Shown here piece by piece: positions 45,715 to 58,125 of a DNA stretch of 64,000 bases. The stretch is from Gyrodactylus bullatarudis (lineage: Eukaryota > Platyhelminthes > Monogenea > Gyrodactylidea > Gyrodactylidae): assembly GCA_012064415.1 (NCBI GenBank), contig SSNU01000055.1, positions 186,001 to 250,000 on the forward strand, in the 5' to 3' direction. The translations under genes and the position numbers were made by a program. Each line of letters starts with the position of its first letter. Position 1 is the stretch's first letter. The notes beneath the pieces were generated by a model. It saw only the letters and a program-made list of their open reading frames with translations. It did not search any database and was not told the DNA's origin.

Positions 45715-46490
45715 TTTATGAAGATGAGAATTTACTATTTTTACAAAAATCTCGATATTTTCCTCCGGATTCACAGAAATAATTAATTTTTTGAATTCTA
45801 AATGGAATGAGCTAATAAGTTGTTGATTTTCAAAAATATTCCGAAAAAATTAAATCTGACCAAAATCAGGCCAACATTTGGATTTCGAAAACTCACCAAA
45901 TTTCCACTTTTGAAACAAAATTTTCATCGATTTCGATGATTCAAAGCAATTATTTACTGATATTTCGGATCAAAATTAGACGAAGAATTCGAATTTAGCC
46001 GTAGAGATAGCGAAGAATTTACTGTTTCCGAGAAAAAGTTAGACTTCAAGATTTTAGATAATTTGACTTCGTAATAATCGAAAAATTCAAATGGTTCGAT
46101 TTCCCACAGTAATGACGAATTTCAGGGAACTTATGCAGGTGAATTCGAATTCTTCGTCTAATGTTGATACCAAATAACATCACTTAGCTGCTTCAAATCG
46201 ATGAAAACTTTGGGCTCAAAAGTTGAAAAAGTGGAAATTTGGTGCTTTTTCGAAATCCAAAAATTGGCCGAATTTTGGTCAGATTTAATTTTTTTCGATT
46301 ATCAACTTATTAGCTCATTTTATTTAGAATTCAAAAAACTATGAATGAGTTTAGAACCTAACTCAAATATTCTTGATGAAGTTTGTAAATATTATCGTTC
46401 AAAAAACTATATTTTTCTCTAATTCCGGAGAAAAATTTCGAGTTTTTTGTTAAAATAGTAAATTCTCATCTTCATGTCAATTGGGTTTAT
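45715..46490. repeat. Foldback element with ~300-bp arms
   Basis: The left arm (45715-46010) and right arm (46130-46490) are inverted. ATGAAGATGAGAATTTACTA pairs with TAGTAAATTCTCATCTTCAT, TTAAATCTGACCAAAATCAG with TTTTGGTCAGATTTAA, and CACCAAATTTCCACTTTTG with AAAAGTGGAAATTTGGTG. An RNA copy would fold into a long imperfect duplex. Relatives lie at 50.3 and 60.5 kb. Confidence 0.88.
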
Positions 46491-47369
46491 GAGAACTAAT
46501 GAATGGAACATTTATAATTAAATTCGTAACTTTCTTCTTCAATGAACTTGCAAATATTGTACTAATCGATATCTAGTGTTATTTTCCAATAGCAAAGTTA
46601 CTCTTTATCTCAAATCAGATAAGTGTTGATTTTCTTTTCTGATATCTAGTTTAGATGTTGAATTTCTTTTTTCTCTTTTCTAGATTCCAATCACTGTAAC
46701 CAGTAAGCGATTAACTGTTGACTGAGTCAAAAAAATAAGGATAAAATTTTCTAGAGTTTTTCGATGAGCAAAACTTTTACTACGATCTCAAACGTGGTCA
46801 TCACTTTTCTATTATCAGTGATAATTTATCACATGAAGGTATTTTAAACATTGAAATGTCAATAGTATTGAATACCCAATCAAAGGTCATCATTTGATTC
46901 TCTTGTGGATTGAAATTTCCCTTTCAAGTTCAATAAGCTGATTTTATATCTCAAATTTGGGCATACACTGAATCCTAGTTGAGGGAAGGAAGATTAAAAA
47001 CTTATTCATATACTACAGTATTAGGCAAATAATCCCCACTGCTCACTTACAGATAGGTACAGATAGGTGTGGAAGGCTATTTTTTATTTTTTAAACAGAA
47101 ATAACGTACTATATACTGGGATATATGTAGAGTATTAACACATTGTTCTCTGATCTTGAGAATAATTCAAAACATTGAATCCAATGTTGTTAAAGATTAG
47201 CTTCCTTTAATTCTTTTTTTTTCTACCATACCATAAAAATAAATCGATAATTATACACATATCGGTATCTGATACAATAATTGGTCTTGTCTGATTTTTA
47301 TTTATGTTAATCTTGTTACTCTTGATAGTCTCAAGAGTCCCTGGCAATTCAGTTAAACTTGTTACTAAA

Positions 47370-47830
47370 GCTAATTGATATGAAGTTGATTTTTATCGAA
47401 ATCTCGATTGATTTGAAAGCAGGAGTCCTAATTTTTTAGGATCATAATAAGAGAATGAAATTAAATATGCTCAATCTGTTCTAATGTATAACCTCATTAT
47501 CGTTTGGGAGCTGAATTTCGATTTTTTGATCATTTTCACAACTTGAAAATCAATGAAATTTCGATAAATCGAGATTCCTCGAAAATTGTAGATCTTTCAA
47601 AAGTTTATCAGAGATATTAGGCTTTCTTGTCTAATTCTGATCCTAAAAAACATGTTTTAGTCACACTCCCACTTTCAAACCAATAAAAATTTTGAGTTTA
47701 AATTTCAAAAAAATGGGATTTTGATAAATGGAAACTTGAAAAATTACCATATTTTTCATGAAAGTAATTTTTTTTCTTTAAATCATAAATGTGGGCAACA
47801 TGAGTAGCCTCAGTAAGAAAATTCGACATG
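47370..47830. repeat. Foldback-family element
   Basis: It begins GCTAATTGATATGAAGTTG, the same terminal word as 28834. It also contains TTTTTAGGATCATAATAAGA, mirrored by TCTAATTCTGATCCTAAAAA, and TCATAAATGTGGGCAACATG, shared with the 28.8 and 57.5 kb elements. A minus-strand open frame overlapping 47698-47979 is partly repeat and I do not call it. Confidence 0.7.
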
Positions 47831-49570
47831 AAGCATTCTCTAATCCGGTTGTCACACCATAGAAATTCAATGAATTTTATATTTTGAATTCTTGCCTTGT
47901 TATCAAATATTTGCTGTTCGACAAGAAGACGTTCAACATATCCATATCTTGATAAAAATTTGAAAAAAATTTCAAGCATTACAATTTTTCGTTTTCCTCA
48001 ATTCTCTCAGGACTTTCATTCAGTAATACTCAACAAGTATACAAGAAAATATTGACTACAGTAAATTTTTGTATTGGCAATAACATACTACTTCATTATC
48101 TGTAGTGGATTTTACATAAAATTACAATGGATAAGAGAAAACTGGTCTCATCAAAAGTATCAAGTAGCAAGTCTGAATTAAATCTAATTGACTCTTCTTG
48201 ACTGAACAGATTTCTTTGCTACCTGAAAGAAAATTCGTCACATCACTAAGTTGAATGCATCTCTTGATTCATTCATTTCTAATTCATTTCAGAGACAAAA
48301 GTAATGAGTCCATGAATTAAGGAACGCCAATGGCCCCCCAAGTACAGCCCTGCTATTCTTCTAAGGGATTTTTCGCAGATGTGTGTACAATTCCTTTAGA
48401 TAAACTTGAATATGTATTTTATAAAGCTCAAACACATTTGTATTTCTGGATTTCGAGTCAGATTGAAAAGATAAAAATTTAAAATACTGCTTTTCTCGGC
48501 TTGGCACAGGTGGTACAAAGTTTAAATCCAAGCCCGTTTAAATAAGCTTTCAGAGAATTTTTTTTTTCATGACTCGCATTCAATCTTTTGTCTATCCTAT
48601 GATTTTTGAATACGCTGATTACGAATCTACAGTTGTTTTAACGCAATTATTTTTGGTTCAAAAGTTATCAATAAAAAACTGACCCATTTTTTTGATCCAA
48701 AAATAGGCTTGTAGCTTAGCAGATAAGGTTCCACAAAAGATGAGATAATTATATTTTTTTATTATGATAAACAATACAGTATTGGTACAGGGTATGTGAA
48801 AGAGAAAATCTATATTCTCCTTCCGATTCACACTACTGCTTTCTCAAGAAGAAGAAGAAGAAAAAGGAAATGAATATTGTGGAAAGTGGATCCTACATAT
48901 TTTCCAGTATATAAGAGGGGGCATTCTCGAAATTATTCTATGGAGGGTGGATAGGGAGGAGGCTCGTGGAGACAGAGAGTGTTATAATCTGTCAAGTAAT
49001 AATACAAATTTGTCTGAGGCAATAAAAATATGATGCCCAGAGGGGATAAGTAAGCCGAATCTTTTCTATTCTATCCATCAAATGTATTCTATTGTACGAA
49101 ATTGGCAAGAAAGTATCCTTAATAATACAGATCGATCTACAAAGCTAGTTTAGTTTTTAGAGAATTTAATTTAAAAAATAAAAACTCAATATTTTCTGAA
49201 AAAATCAGTAAATAAAATTATTTAAAAAAAGTATTAATTAATTTTTGATAATCTTTTCCTTCTAGAGGGTAACTAGAGGATCTTCTTTGGACCTATTCAT
49301 AGTTCTTCAAGCATTGATGAATCGATTGAGGGTATTTTTATCTATGGTCAAGTTCTGTACATCAAAAATCTAAATTTTTTGTTTATACCTCAAGTCAAAT
49401 TGTGGCGATTCAGAAATTTTCGGAATTTTTCTGAATCTGAAGAACCATAGGCTAGAAATAAAATTTAATTTTTGAATACCAAGAATGATATGAGCCCATA
49501 AGTTGTAAAAATTAATAAACAGTAATTCAGCCTTTTTAAGAAATTTTTTGGTGAAGTTTCCATCAATAAT

Positions 49571-50728
49571 AAAATTTACATGGTCTATTCCGGTATATTG
49601 TCACTTCCTAAATGAATAGTTATCACCTTTAAAATGGTGTGTTCCATAAATGACATAATCTACATATCTACATATTCCATGCTCTTAATTATAAATGCTA
49701 CATAGATTTATCAAATCCGACTTGTTGATTGGTTGGTTTTTTCAAGAGTTAAATGTTAAGCTTTAGTGGCATCATTCAACTATCCATTAACTTGTTTTGG
49801 TATGGATATTTATATTTATTATTTTGATAAATTGTGTAAAGAATAGTGTTTAATAGCCAGTGTACAATTAAAATTGAAAAATAAAAACTTGTAAATCTGT
49901 AAGAAATTCATTAATCATCTGGTTTATGAAGATAAGAATAGAGAAGTATTATCGAGTATCTCTGCAAGATTCTAGTGTTGACCTATCTTCCGGTTCAATG
50001 TACGAGTTGTAGAGAATTAAATAGCTTGATACTCTCCTGAGCCAGGCAACTCTTTCACATGAGAGTTTATGATGTCAAAGTCCTTGATCTTTCATCGACA
50101 AGATGAGAGAAATCAAGATTATGTTCTATCAAGACTTTTTTTCAAAAAAACCCCAAAAATAATAATAATTAAACTAAGAAAATAATGAATTTTTCAAGAT
50201 CATAAGTTTTGTTTTTGAACATTTCATTTTCAGTCCAGTGTTTTTAAAAATATTATCAAGATGGTTAGGTTCTTTTCGAAAAGTTTGGGATTAGAGCCTT
50301 GATACCAGTTTAAAGTATAAGGGCCTAATTATTAAGCCTTTTGGAAGTTTATTTCCCGAATTCCAATAAGTTGTGGAAATTTAAAAAAAATTCTGAAAAA
50401 AATCAATCTGACGTCAAAATTAGGCCGTTTTTGAATTTCGAAAATGCACCAAATTTCCTCTTTTTCAACTTTTGATCTCAAAATTTTTATCATTTTAAAA
50501 GATTTAAAGCAGTTAAATGCAGATATTCGAGATCAGAATAGACAAAGAATTCGAATTCAGCTGCAGAAATTCACACAAATTTAAAAATATCCACAACTTA
50601 TTGGCTTATTCTATCATGGAATTCGGGAAATAAACTTTTTCCTGACTAAAATGGAACACACCATTTTAAAAGTGATAACTAGTCATGTAGGAAGTGATAA
50701 TATACCGGAATAGACCATGTAAATTTTT
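49571..50728. mobile_element. ~1.16-kb element with ~77-bp terminal inverted repeats
   Basis: The left end (49571-49647, starting AAAATTTACATGGTCTATTC) matches the reverse complement of the right end (50652-50728) with about six mismatches. Both contain CCGGTATATT, TCACTTCCTA and AAAATGGTGTGTTCC. The interior has no transposase and includes a foldback-family segment (50350-50630: CACCAAATTTCC, TTTTTCAACTTTTG). It is non-autonomous; the superfamily is unassigned because no target duplication is clear. Confidence 0.85.
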
Positions 50729-51993
50729 TAGTTTTTGATGTTATCCCAATAAGAAATTATGCTTCGGATGATATTGAAAAACAAATCAAATTACACTAAA
50801 AGCCTTCAGATTAAATTCAGATGTACACACATTTAGGAAATTTTAACCTCATCCATAATTGATAATATCCACATTTATTGTACAGATTGTTTTATTATTC
50901 CTTCTATACGTGAGTTTTCAAGAGAACGATCCAACATTTTCAAATTAACAACACCCTTAATTTCTCCCTATTGGTTGGAACATTAATTATGCATTTCACC
51001 TTTTTCGATTATTCTAATTGTTGAATATCTGTGAGACAAAATTTTACAAAATCACTACTAAAATGAATCTTCATTCGAGCAAACTTTGTTTCAAAAAACA
51101 TCTTTTTATGTTTTTGTAATGAAAATAATATTCGAATAAAAATGTTATTTCTTTTCAAAACAACATTTTAAAGTTTCAAGTCAGTTTCGCAACTTTTCCA
51201 AATTGAAATCAAAAAGATAAAAAACGTTTTTTATTTAAATTTTTTCTAATTTTGTCCATCTTACTACAGACATATAAAAAGATATTTTAGAGTGAAGTTT
51301 GGCTGAATTATGTTAAAATACTTATTATTTCGAGTAATATCTGTATTCTGATAATATTATAACCAATCAAAAACAAGACATTATTTCTAGAATGTTGTTA
51401 ACCTATCAGAGACAGATATCGACCATAGTTTTATACTCAGTGGAATTTCTTTATACACAAATAAAGATGAACATTGGTTCGTTATCGGCTTCTTGACTCT
51501 TATTTGACTTGAGATCAATCGAGAAAATAATTCTTCTGTTTTCTGTTTAAAAAATATTTTTTCATTAAAAGAGCACCAAATATTTTTCATTGCCTTTTTG
51601 TGAAGATGTTGAAAAATAGTCTGACCAATCTAATGTTTGTTTTTCAATACCTTTCCTGCATCATCCTTACTTCTTTATTTATCTTGTTCATTTTTGATTT
51701 AATGAATATACAAATATCCTGTAATATACACTACACCGTGTTTTATAGCTTTATTTTCAAACATACGAAATATTTTAATGGTATGGTTCTATTTAGAGAG
51801 TAAAAGTGTATTTCCACCACTGAATGATTTATAGGAATGAAAATAAAAGTTATAATAACACTGAAATCCTTAAGAGAGCTGTTTGAATTCGTTCACAGGT
51901 TTTTTTCAAAATATATGAAAAGACTTAATCGGAAATTAACATTTACGAACACTCAGTTAATGTCAAAAGAGATGTCTTATATATAAAAGATAT

Positions 51994-52201
51994 TTAACCC
52001 TTTCGGTGCCGAGACTATTTCACAATTTTTATAAAAACCAAAAAAATGAAGATACCAAGTTATTTGGCCAAAAATATTACTAATGCAAGTTCACATTGTG
52101 GGTATCAATTTAAACTTTAATTGATCCAGAAACTTATCAAACTGGTAGAGTTATGAAGGTTTAAAAAATTGGAAAATGGACATCGGCACCGAAAGGGTTA
52201 A
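51994..52201. mobile_element. piggyBac-like MITE, copy 1
   Basis: 208 bp including TTAA at both ends. The termini CCCTTTCGGTGCCGA and TCGGCACCGAAAGGG are exact inverted repeats. TTAA targets with CCC-starting ends are the hallmark of piggyBac-type elements. A short open frame reading out of the right end is spurious. Confidence 0.88.
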
Positions 52202-53399
52202 GATAAATATGGGGTTTAAATTTACCAATTTCAAGAGACTCTTGATGATGCTGCCTATTGATTTCGTGTATAAAAATAATACCTTGTTCTTAATAAACTA
52301 TTTATTCAAAGATTTCGTGGCTTTTGAACCAGCATCCATAGTGTGGGAAATATCTTTGCTTCTTTTTCTTCTCATCAAAATTCTTCAAGATCTGAATCTT
52401 TCACGTCTCAACTTTTCCCAATAGAACCGGAAGTCAACACAGGAGTCTAAAGAATAAGATTACCCAGGACGTTCTCACCTTACCAGGTTCTCAAAGTGAT
52501 ATAAATTTTCCCCCTTTCTTTAAAATTCTAGTCATGAGAAGAGGAAGTTGTTTTTTTTGAAAATATTTTTTCCCATCACTCAGAAATTAGACAAATATTT
52601 TCGTTTATTTGACAAACGATATCCTTTTTATCAAAAAGGAAATTTCAGTAAAAACATTGTTCCTTTCATTCTGCAAAAATGTTTAGTAATCTCTGAAAAT
52701 ATTTTCATTCTAATTTGAATAGATTTTGAAGCTGGAATCTCAATTAACTGAATTCTGTCAAAGAAGTCTTAGTATTTGGACCATTGGGCATTAATTGATC
52801 TGGAAAAATAACAGATTTACGTAGACTGTGCGTGACTTTGATAACATTTTTGCCTCTCTCTTATCCATATCCTTTTCTTCTCAAACATTATAATTATCTA
52901 GAATCTGAGTTTGACCCTTAAAGGCCCAGAGAAAATTTTTTCAAGGTACATTGCCAAAATTGGAAATTTTGTATGATTTCAGAATACGCTGATAATGAAC
53001 ATGGAATTTGTTTGAGAACCAACCCTTAGTTTAAAAGTTATTGGTCCAAAAATGACCCATTTTGACGTTCTTTATATTTTTATACTTTTTAAAAAACGAG
53101 TTATTTTTAAATGAGTTATTTTTTTATGACTCATAACTTTTCAATAAAACATTGTAGCTTGATAAGTCATATTTCATTCGAAAGAATATGGCCAATAAAT
53201 TGTTTTAAGTATCTTTAAAACAGAATAATGGCTTGAAAAAGTTACCTGTCCCAAACAAAGGGTTAAGGGATTGTGATAACCTTTTTGATTTGTGATCGAT
53301 CATGTGTCACCTAAGGTCTAGGCTTGACCTTAACGAATTCTCCTATTTTACTTTAATCTTTATTTGCCTGAAAAATTTCTCTGTTAATGAGACCATCCC

Positions 53400-53592
53400 T
53401 TAACCCTTTCGGTGCCGATGGAAATGTATTCAATATTTTTGAACCTGATAACTCTATTAGTTTGGCAGATTTCTGGATTAAATAACTTTTAAATTGAAGA
53501 CCAAAATTTAAGGCCGAATAATTCATTATTTTCTTAGTTTAATTTTGGGTTTTTTGAAACTGGTGAAAAAGTCTCGGCACCGATAGGGTTAA
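53400..53592. mobile_element. piggyBac-like MITE, copy 2
   Basis: 193 bp with TTAA on both sides. The left end is CCCTTTCGGTGCCGATGG and the right end is CTCGGCACCGATAGGG. It has the same termini as 51994-52201, with one substitution in the right arm. Confidence 0.88.
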
Positions 53593-54115
53593 CAAGCATT
53601 CAGTTAACTCTCTAAAGAAAATGAGCAATAAAAATTTCTTCTTTCTTTTAATAATAACAACAAAAAACAACGTCCACATAATAAAATTTGATCAATCTAG
53701 AGAATATTATACCTCTTTTTTATCAGTTTGTCTGTGTACGTGAGATATATAGATTTTGAGATTGTTTATTCTCAAAAGTTGGTAAATAGATCTGATACAT
53801 AGTGGAAATATTCTCACTCTCTGTAATAACAACAACACACAAGAAAATATATAAATACCCAGTCTAGCTCACTCATTGTGTAACATCTTTTCGTGACGAC
53901 AGTGATCAAATATATTTTATGGTCGTTTAAAAGTGCCAACATCTTGATCTTTATCACATTTCTATTCATAAAAGTCCAATTCGTTGAACTTGATCACGAT
54001 AAAATGGATTTCGCGCCAAATTTTAATTTTGAAATTCAACGTTTCATCATGAAATTCCAAAAATAAATCTTTTTCCTGATTATCCGCAATTGGTTAGTTG
54101 AATCAAAATTAAAGT

Positions 54116-54442
54116 ATTTGTAGTTATAGAAGAAAAAGTTTTATTCACCAAATGTACATTTCTTTATGGTTCATCAGTAGTGACACACAAATAATGATAA
54201 AAGTTTTAAATTCATTTTTATACAAAATTGAGAAATTAGAAATCACATTATATACTTACATTTTTCAACTTTTACTATACTTCTTTCAAAATTTGTAAAA
54301 TATTATTTTCAATGAATTCTTAACTTTTATCATTATTTGTGTGTCACTACTGATGAACCATAAAGAAATGTACATTTGGTGAATAAATCTTTTTCTTCTA
54401 TAACTACAAATATGATTTTAAGCGGATTTTCGGACGTTTTTG
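54116..54442 (+). mobile_element. PLE-derived element with ~100-bp inverted arms
   Basis: The left arm (about 54118-54220) and right arm (about 54310-54413) are inverted copies. ATAGAAGAAAAAG, CACCAAATGTACATTTCTTT and AGTAGTGACACACAAATAAT are each mirrored at the right. The right end CGGATTTTCGGACGTTTTTG is the other end of the insert at 45023. The right arm resembles the 3-prime end of the Penelope-like element (ACTGATGAACCATAAAGAAATG against CTGATGATGCTTTGAGAAATG). Confidence 0.8.
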
Positions 54443-55298
54443 ATAAATTACGTGAATCATATCAGCGCCAAAATGAGAGTACATGAATAAAAATGTCTTC
54501 TAAATTTGAATATCATCTGTGCGTCGAAAAAGTTGCTTAACAATCTACCATAGTCACTTCAACTTATCATAATCGTAATCATAATTTGCATAATACAATT
54601 TCCTTTGAGTATTATTACATTTTTTGTCTCACTCCCCTTTCCCTCGTCTTTTCTGACATTTCTCATTCAATTCATTTAATGATTCAAGTGTGGATTCTTC
54701 TCCATAGTAAACGATTTATACAATCTCCTCGTTTTCCTTGTACGTCGAGGAGTGTAAGTACACTTTTTGTTGTCGATGTTGTTCCTACTGAGAATTAGTA
54801 GTACAATCTATAAGACTATTTATTTTTTTAGAAAAACTAAAATAAATAAAAAAAGTTGATATTTAATGTATCTGATAAATGTACAATGATATGTATGTAG
54901 GGTAGGGAAAAATACAAATCCATAGCTATCTTTTAGTAGTATTACTACTGGTTAGTATGTATATTCATATTATAGAATCATAATCAAATAAATTTCATTG
55001 ATCTCTTCTGATTGGCTAGGGAGGGATTAGTTCACCATTCAGATGCTTTTAGTCAACCAATCAACTTTAACCAATGAAATTCAAGGAGAGATTTAGAAGA
55101 AGATGATAGAACTAATAATATTCAATTCTCTACAACGAGAATAAAAAATTAGCTGGACAAACCTCAGTGTTTTACGACCATTACTACAGTCATGATTATT
55201 CGTTGGATTTAAGTTGCCTACGATTATAGAGTTAAAGTGGATTAAAATACCTCGATTTCTGTTTTTATATGTGATATAATGGAGTACTCTTTGCAGAA

Positions 55299-55359
55299 AT
55301 GAAATATCCCTTCAGACTAGAGAAGAATATCCTGCCTCTTTGCCTATTCTATTTCCTTG
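55299..55359 (+). CDS. Isolated candidate signal-peptide exon
   Basis: ATG 55299 opens 20 codons plus one base before a canonical donor GTGAGTAA. The residues (MKYPFRLEK, then NILPLCLFYFL) have the n-region and hydrophobic core of a signal peptide. No continuing exon is found in the remaining 8.6 kb, so the gene would have a long first intron and extend beyond the window. This is supported by sequence pattern only. Confidence 0.4.
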
Positions 55360-57469
55360 GTGAGTAATTTGCTTGAATTGAATACTCTTAGTTTTCTCTG
55401 ATTGATAAAGGAAACCTTTTAAATTTGCATGTTTGAATTGTTTTTCTTTACTAGCTTATAAATTACAGATACACGATAAGTCTTTTATTTGGTTTTACTT
55501 TTTAGTTAAGCTAGACATTGATAGGTGATGAGGGGTGAGTAGACCAAGTTGAAAACTACTGTATATTGATTTTCGAGTTAGTTCTCAGTATAAACTCAAA
55601 CTGAAAGGGGAAATGAAATTGCAATAAGATTTTCCAGATTAAGAACACACATCTCTAGAATGTTAGTAATTTAATAAAAAATCCAATATTTATTCTTTAC
55701 AAAATGGATTTTTGCCCAGGAAAGAAAATTATAATGAAGAAATTCGACAGGGACAATGTGTACAACGGGAGAAGAATTAGATATACATATTCTCAGAATA
55801 AATAGACAGAATATATATATTTTCCAGTGTTTATCATCGTCATCATCCTCTGTGTGTATTGTGTATACATTGATAGATTGTAAAAAAAGCAGCAGATGCA
55901 GTTATTGAGCATAATTTTTATCACAAATAAAAATAGCCCTCTGATTACTTATTTGATTACTTATTACGCAATCTATTGTATGTGTATAATAAGAATAAGA
56001 ATATACAAAAATGTATACACTTGTGCAGAAATGTAACAAATTCGATTCAATGAAATTTTCAAGGGATCCTTGTATCCATATGTTTGATGAGTAAAAAGAG
56101 TAATCTCTATAGATCAATGCAAGAAAAGGGAAAAGAAGCCTTGTCTAATTAGGAGAAATGGGTCTTTTTAACTCTTCTAGCTTTGACCCTTCATTTCAGA
56201 TTTTTCTATAACACTTGTATCAAACCGGCCAAACTTTACACTTCATTGACTCACTCGGAATCCACAAAAATATCGATTCAAGTTTATCGATAAGAATTAA
56301 ACACACTTCTGCGACTTGGAAAAATACCAATGAAGAAAAGCGGTGTTATATTGCACACTCTAACGAAATAACACTCTATAAAATTTTGACAATTTTTTCA
56401 TGAGATCGAAATAAATAGATTCTGAAATTTTTTAGGCTAAAGATCTCAAGAAGATTTTGGGTTTCATCAAATTTTAGATCTTAATTTTGCTCGAAAAGTA
56501 CTGAATTTTGTAACATCTGAATGAATTTTTTACTACTTTTTGACAAGAACACATTTTCAAAAATCAAAATGAAAATTTTTCTTAGTAAAATTCATTGAAA
56601 AATGTTGGCATGTGTTCAAAATTAGTCATTATTAAAACGAGCATCTGTTTATCGTGGCTTTAGATTTCAAATATAAACCGATCCTTAGGTCGTGTCGGAA
56701 TATTTTTTGCCCAAAATTGAAAAAGGAATCTCGAATCGACAGTTTCAATAAAAATCCTGTCAAGTTTTATTGAATTTTATTCTAAAAAACTCTAGCAAAG
56801 ACTTTTCTCTTCTTTTTTCTTACAAAATCAGAAAAAAGTTAATTAACAGAGTCTTTCTTATTCCCCATTAATTCTCTCTCAGAATGCAAGAATTAGGTAT
56901 TAGCATAGATGTTTTTGGTATAAGAAAATATCCATAAAACTTTTGTTCATTTTCTCCTGGCATAGAAAAAATTATAGAGGGAAGCTAATCCCCCAACTTA
57001 CTTCTTACTTTGCTTTTTGTTTACGTCGGTAGCAGAGAAAGAGGCCTACTCTAATGGACTCACTCTTTACTTTGACAATGTAATATCAGAACGTGAGAGT
57101 GCATTAATACAAATGAATCTCAAGCATATGTACTTCAAAATTTTTTCTTGTCTTGAAAAACAGTGACATTCTTAGTATGTATGAGAAAAAGGTCTGATAG
57201 CAAGAATGAAGTTATGCATGAATAATCATTTTCACAGTTTTATTAGCCCATGGGCAAGATTTATATATTGATAACTATTACTTATTCTACTTAAGAGGTA
57301 ATATCCTAATTCTTTCAGTAATAGGATGAAAAAATTTTTATTAAAAGAAACTGGTTAAATAACGCATATACAATATTATTCAAAGTGTTTTAAAGATTTT
57401 AAAAACTCAATTTTGAGGAATGTTTTAAATATATTTAAAATCTCAAGTTGAGCCAAATTCCCATTATAC
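55360..57469. other. Intergenic or intronic, nothing recognised
   Basis: AT-rich sequence without a supported gene. It would be the start of intron 1 if the 55299 exon is real. Confidence 0.4.
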
Positions 57470-58125
57470 TGAAAATTTTTGTTGATTTCAAAGTGAGAGA
57501 GTGAGCAAAAGTTGACAAAAAAAACCGATTATTAGTCATAAAAGTTGTATTTTCTAATCTGTGAATCTACAGGCTCTAAGAGTTTTCTGATGAATTAATT
57601 GATACTATTGATGGAAAAGACTACCAACCGAGATGCGAATTGTGTAAAAGGTTTAGTGTTCTACCTTTAAGTAAGAAATTATAAAGGCTTAAATTATGAC
57701 TAAAATTCTATAAACGCTTAAAAATAAATTCCCTAAAAACACCAAAAAGGTATATTTTCATTTTTCTTTAGCGCTAAAGGACCCATTTATTAGGTCATAC
57801 TTTTGAGGCCCTAATTATCACCATAAAACTGAAGATAAATTTTCCACTTTTCATGGGTTTGGATTATCGAAATTTCATCGATTTTCAAGTAGGGAGAGAC
57901 GATCAAAAAATCAAAATTCGATTTTCACACGATAACGGGTTGATTCTCAAAATCTGATTCAGCATAATTGATTTCTTCTTCTAATCGTGATCCTAAAAAT
58001 CAACTTTAAACCTCTCCCTTACTTTGAAACCAGCTAAAGTTTAAACTTGAGATTTGAAATATGCCATAATTTTCAAATCTTTTTTTCTTCATATCGTAAG
58101 AGTGGGCCTCATGATCTAGATTCAA
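57470..58125. repeat. Foldback-family element, degraded
   Basis: CTAATCGTGATCCTAAAAATC, CCCTTACTTTGAAACCAGC, AAACTTGAGATTTGAA and CGTAAGAGTGGGCCTCATGA follow the order of similar blocks at 47630-47820. The left part is more decayed, and the inverted symmetry is partial. Confidence 0.55.

Noticed and set aside
47698..47979. 93-codon minus-strand open frame
   Set aside because: It overlaps a foldback-family element, so the openness is incidental.
52176..52424. 82-codon plus-strand open frame
   Set aside because: It begins inside the right arm of a piggyBac-like MITE and has no homology.
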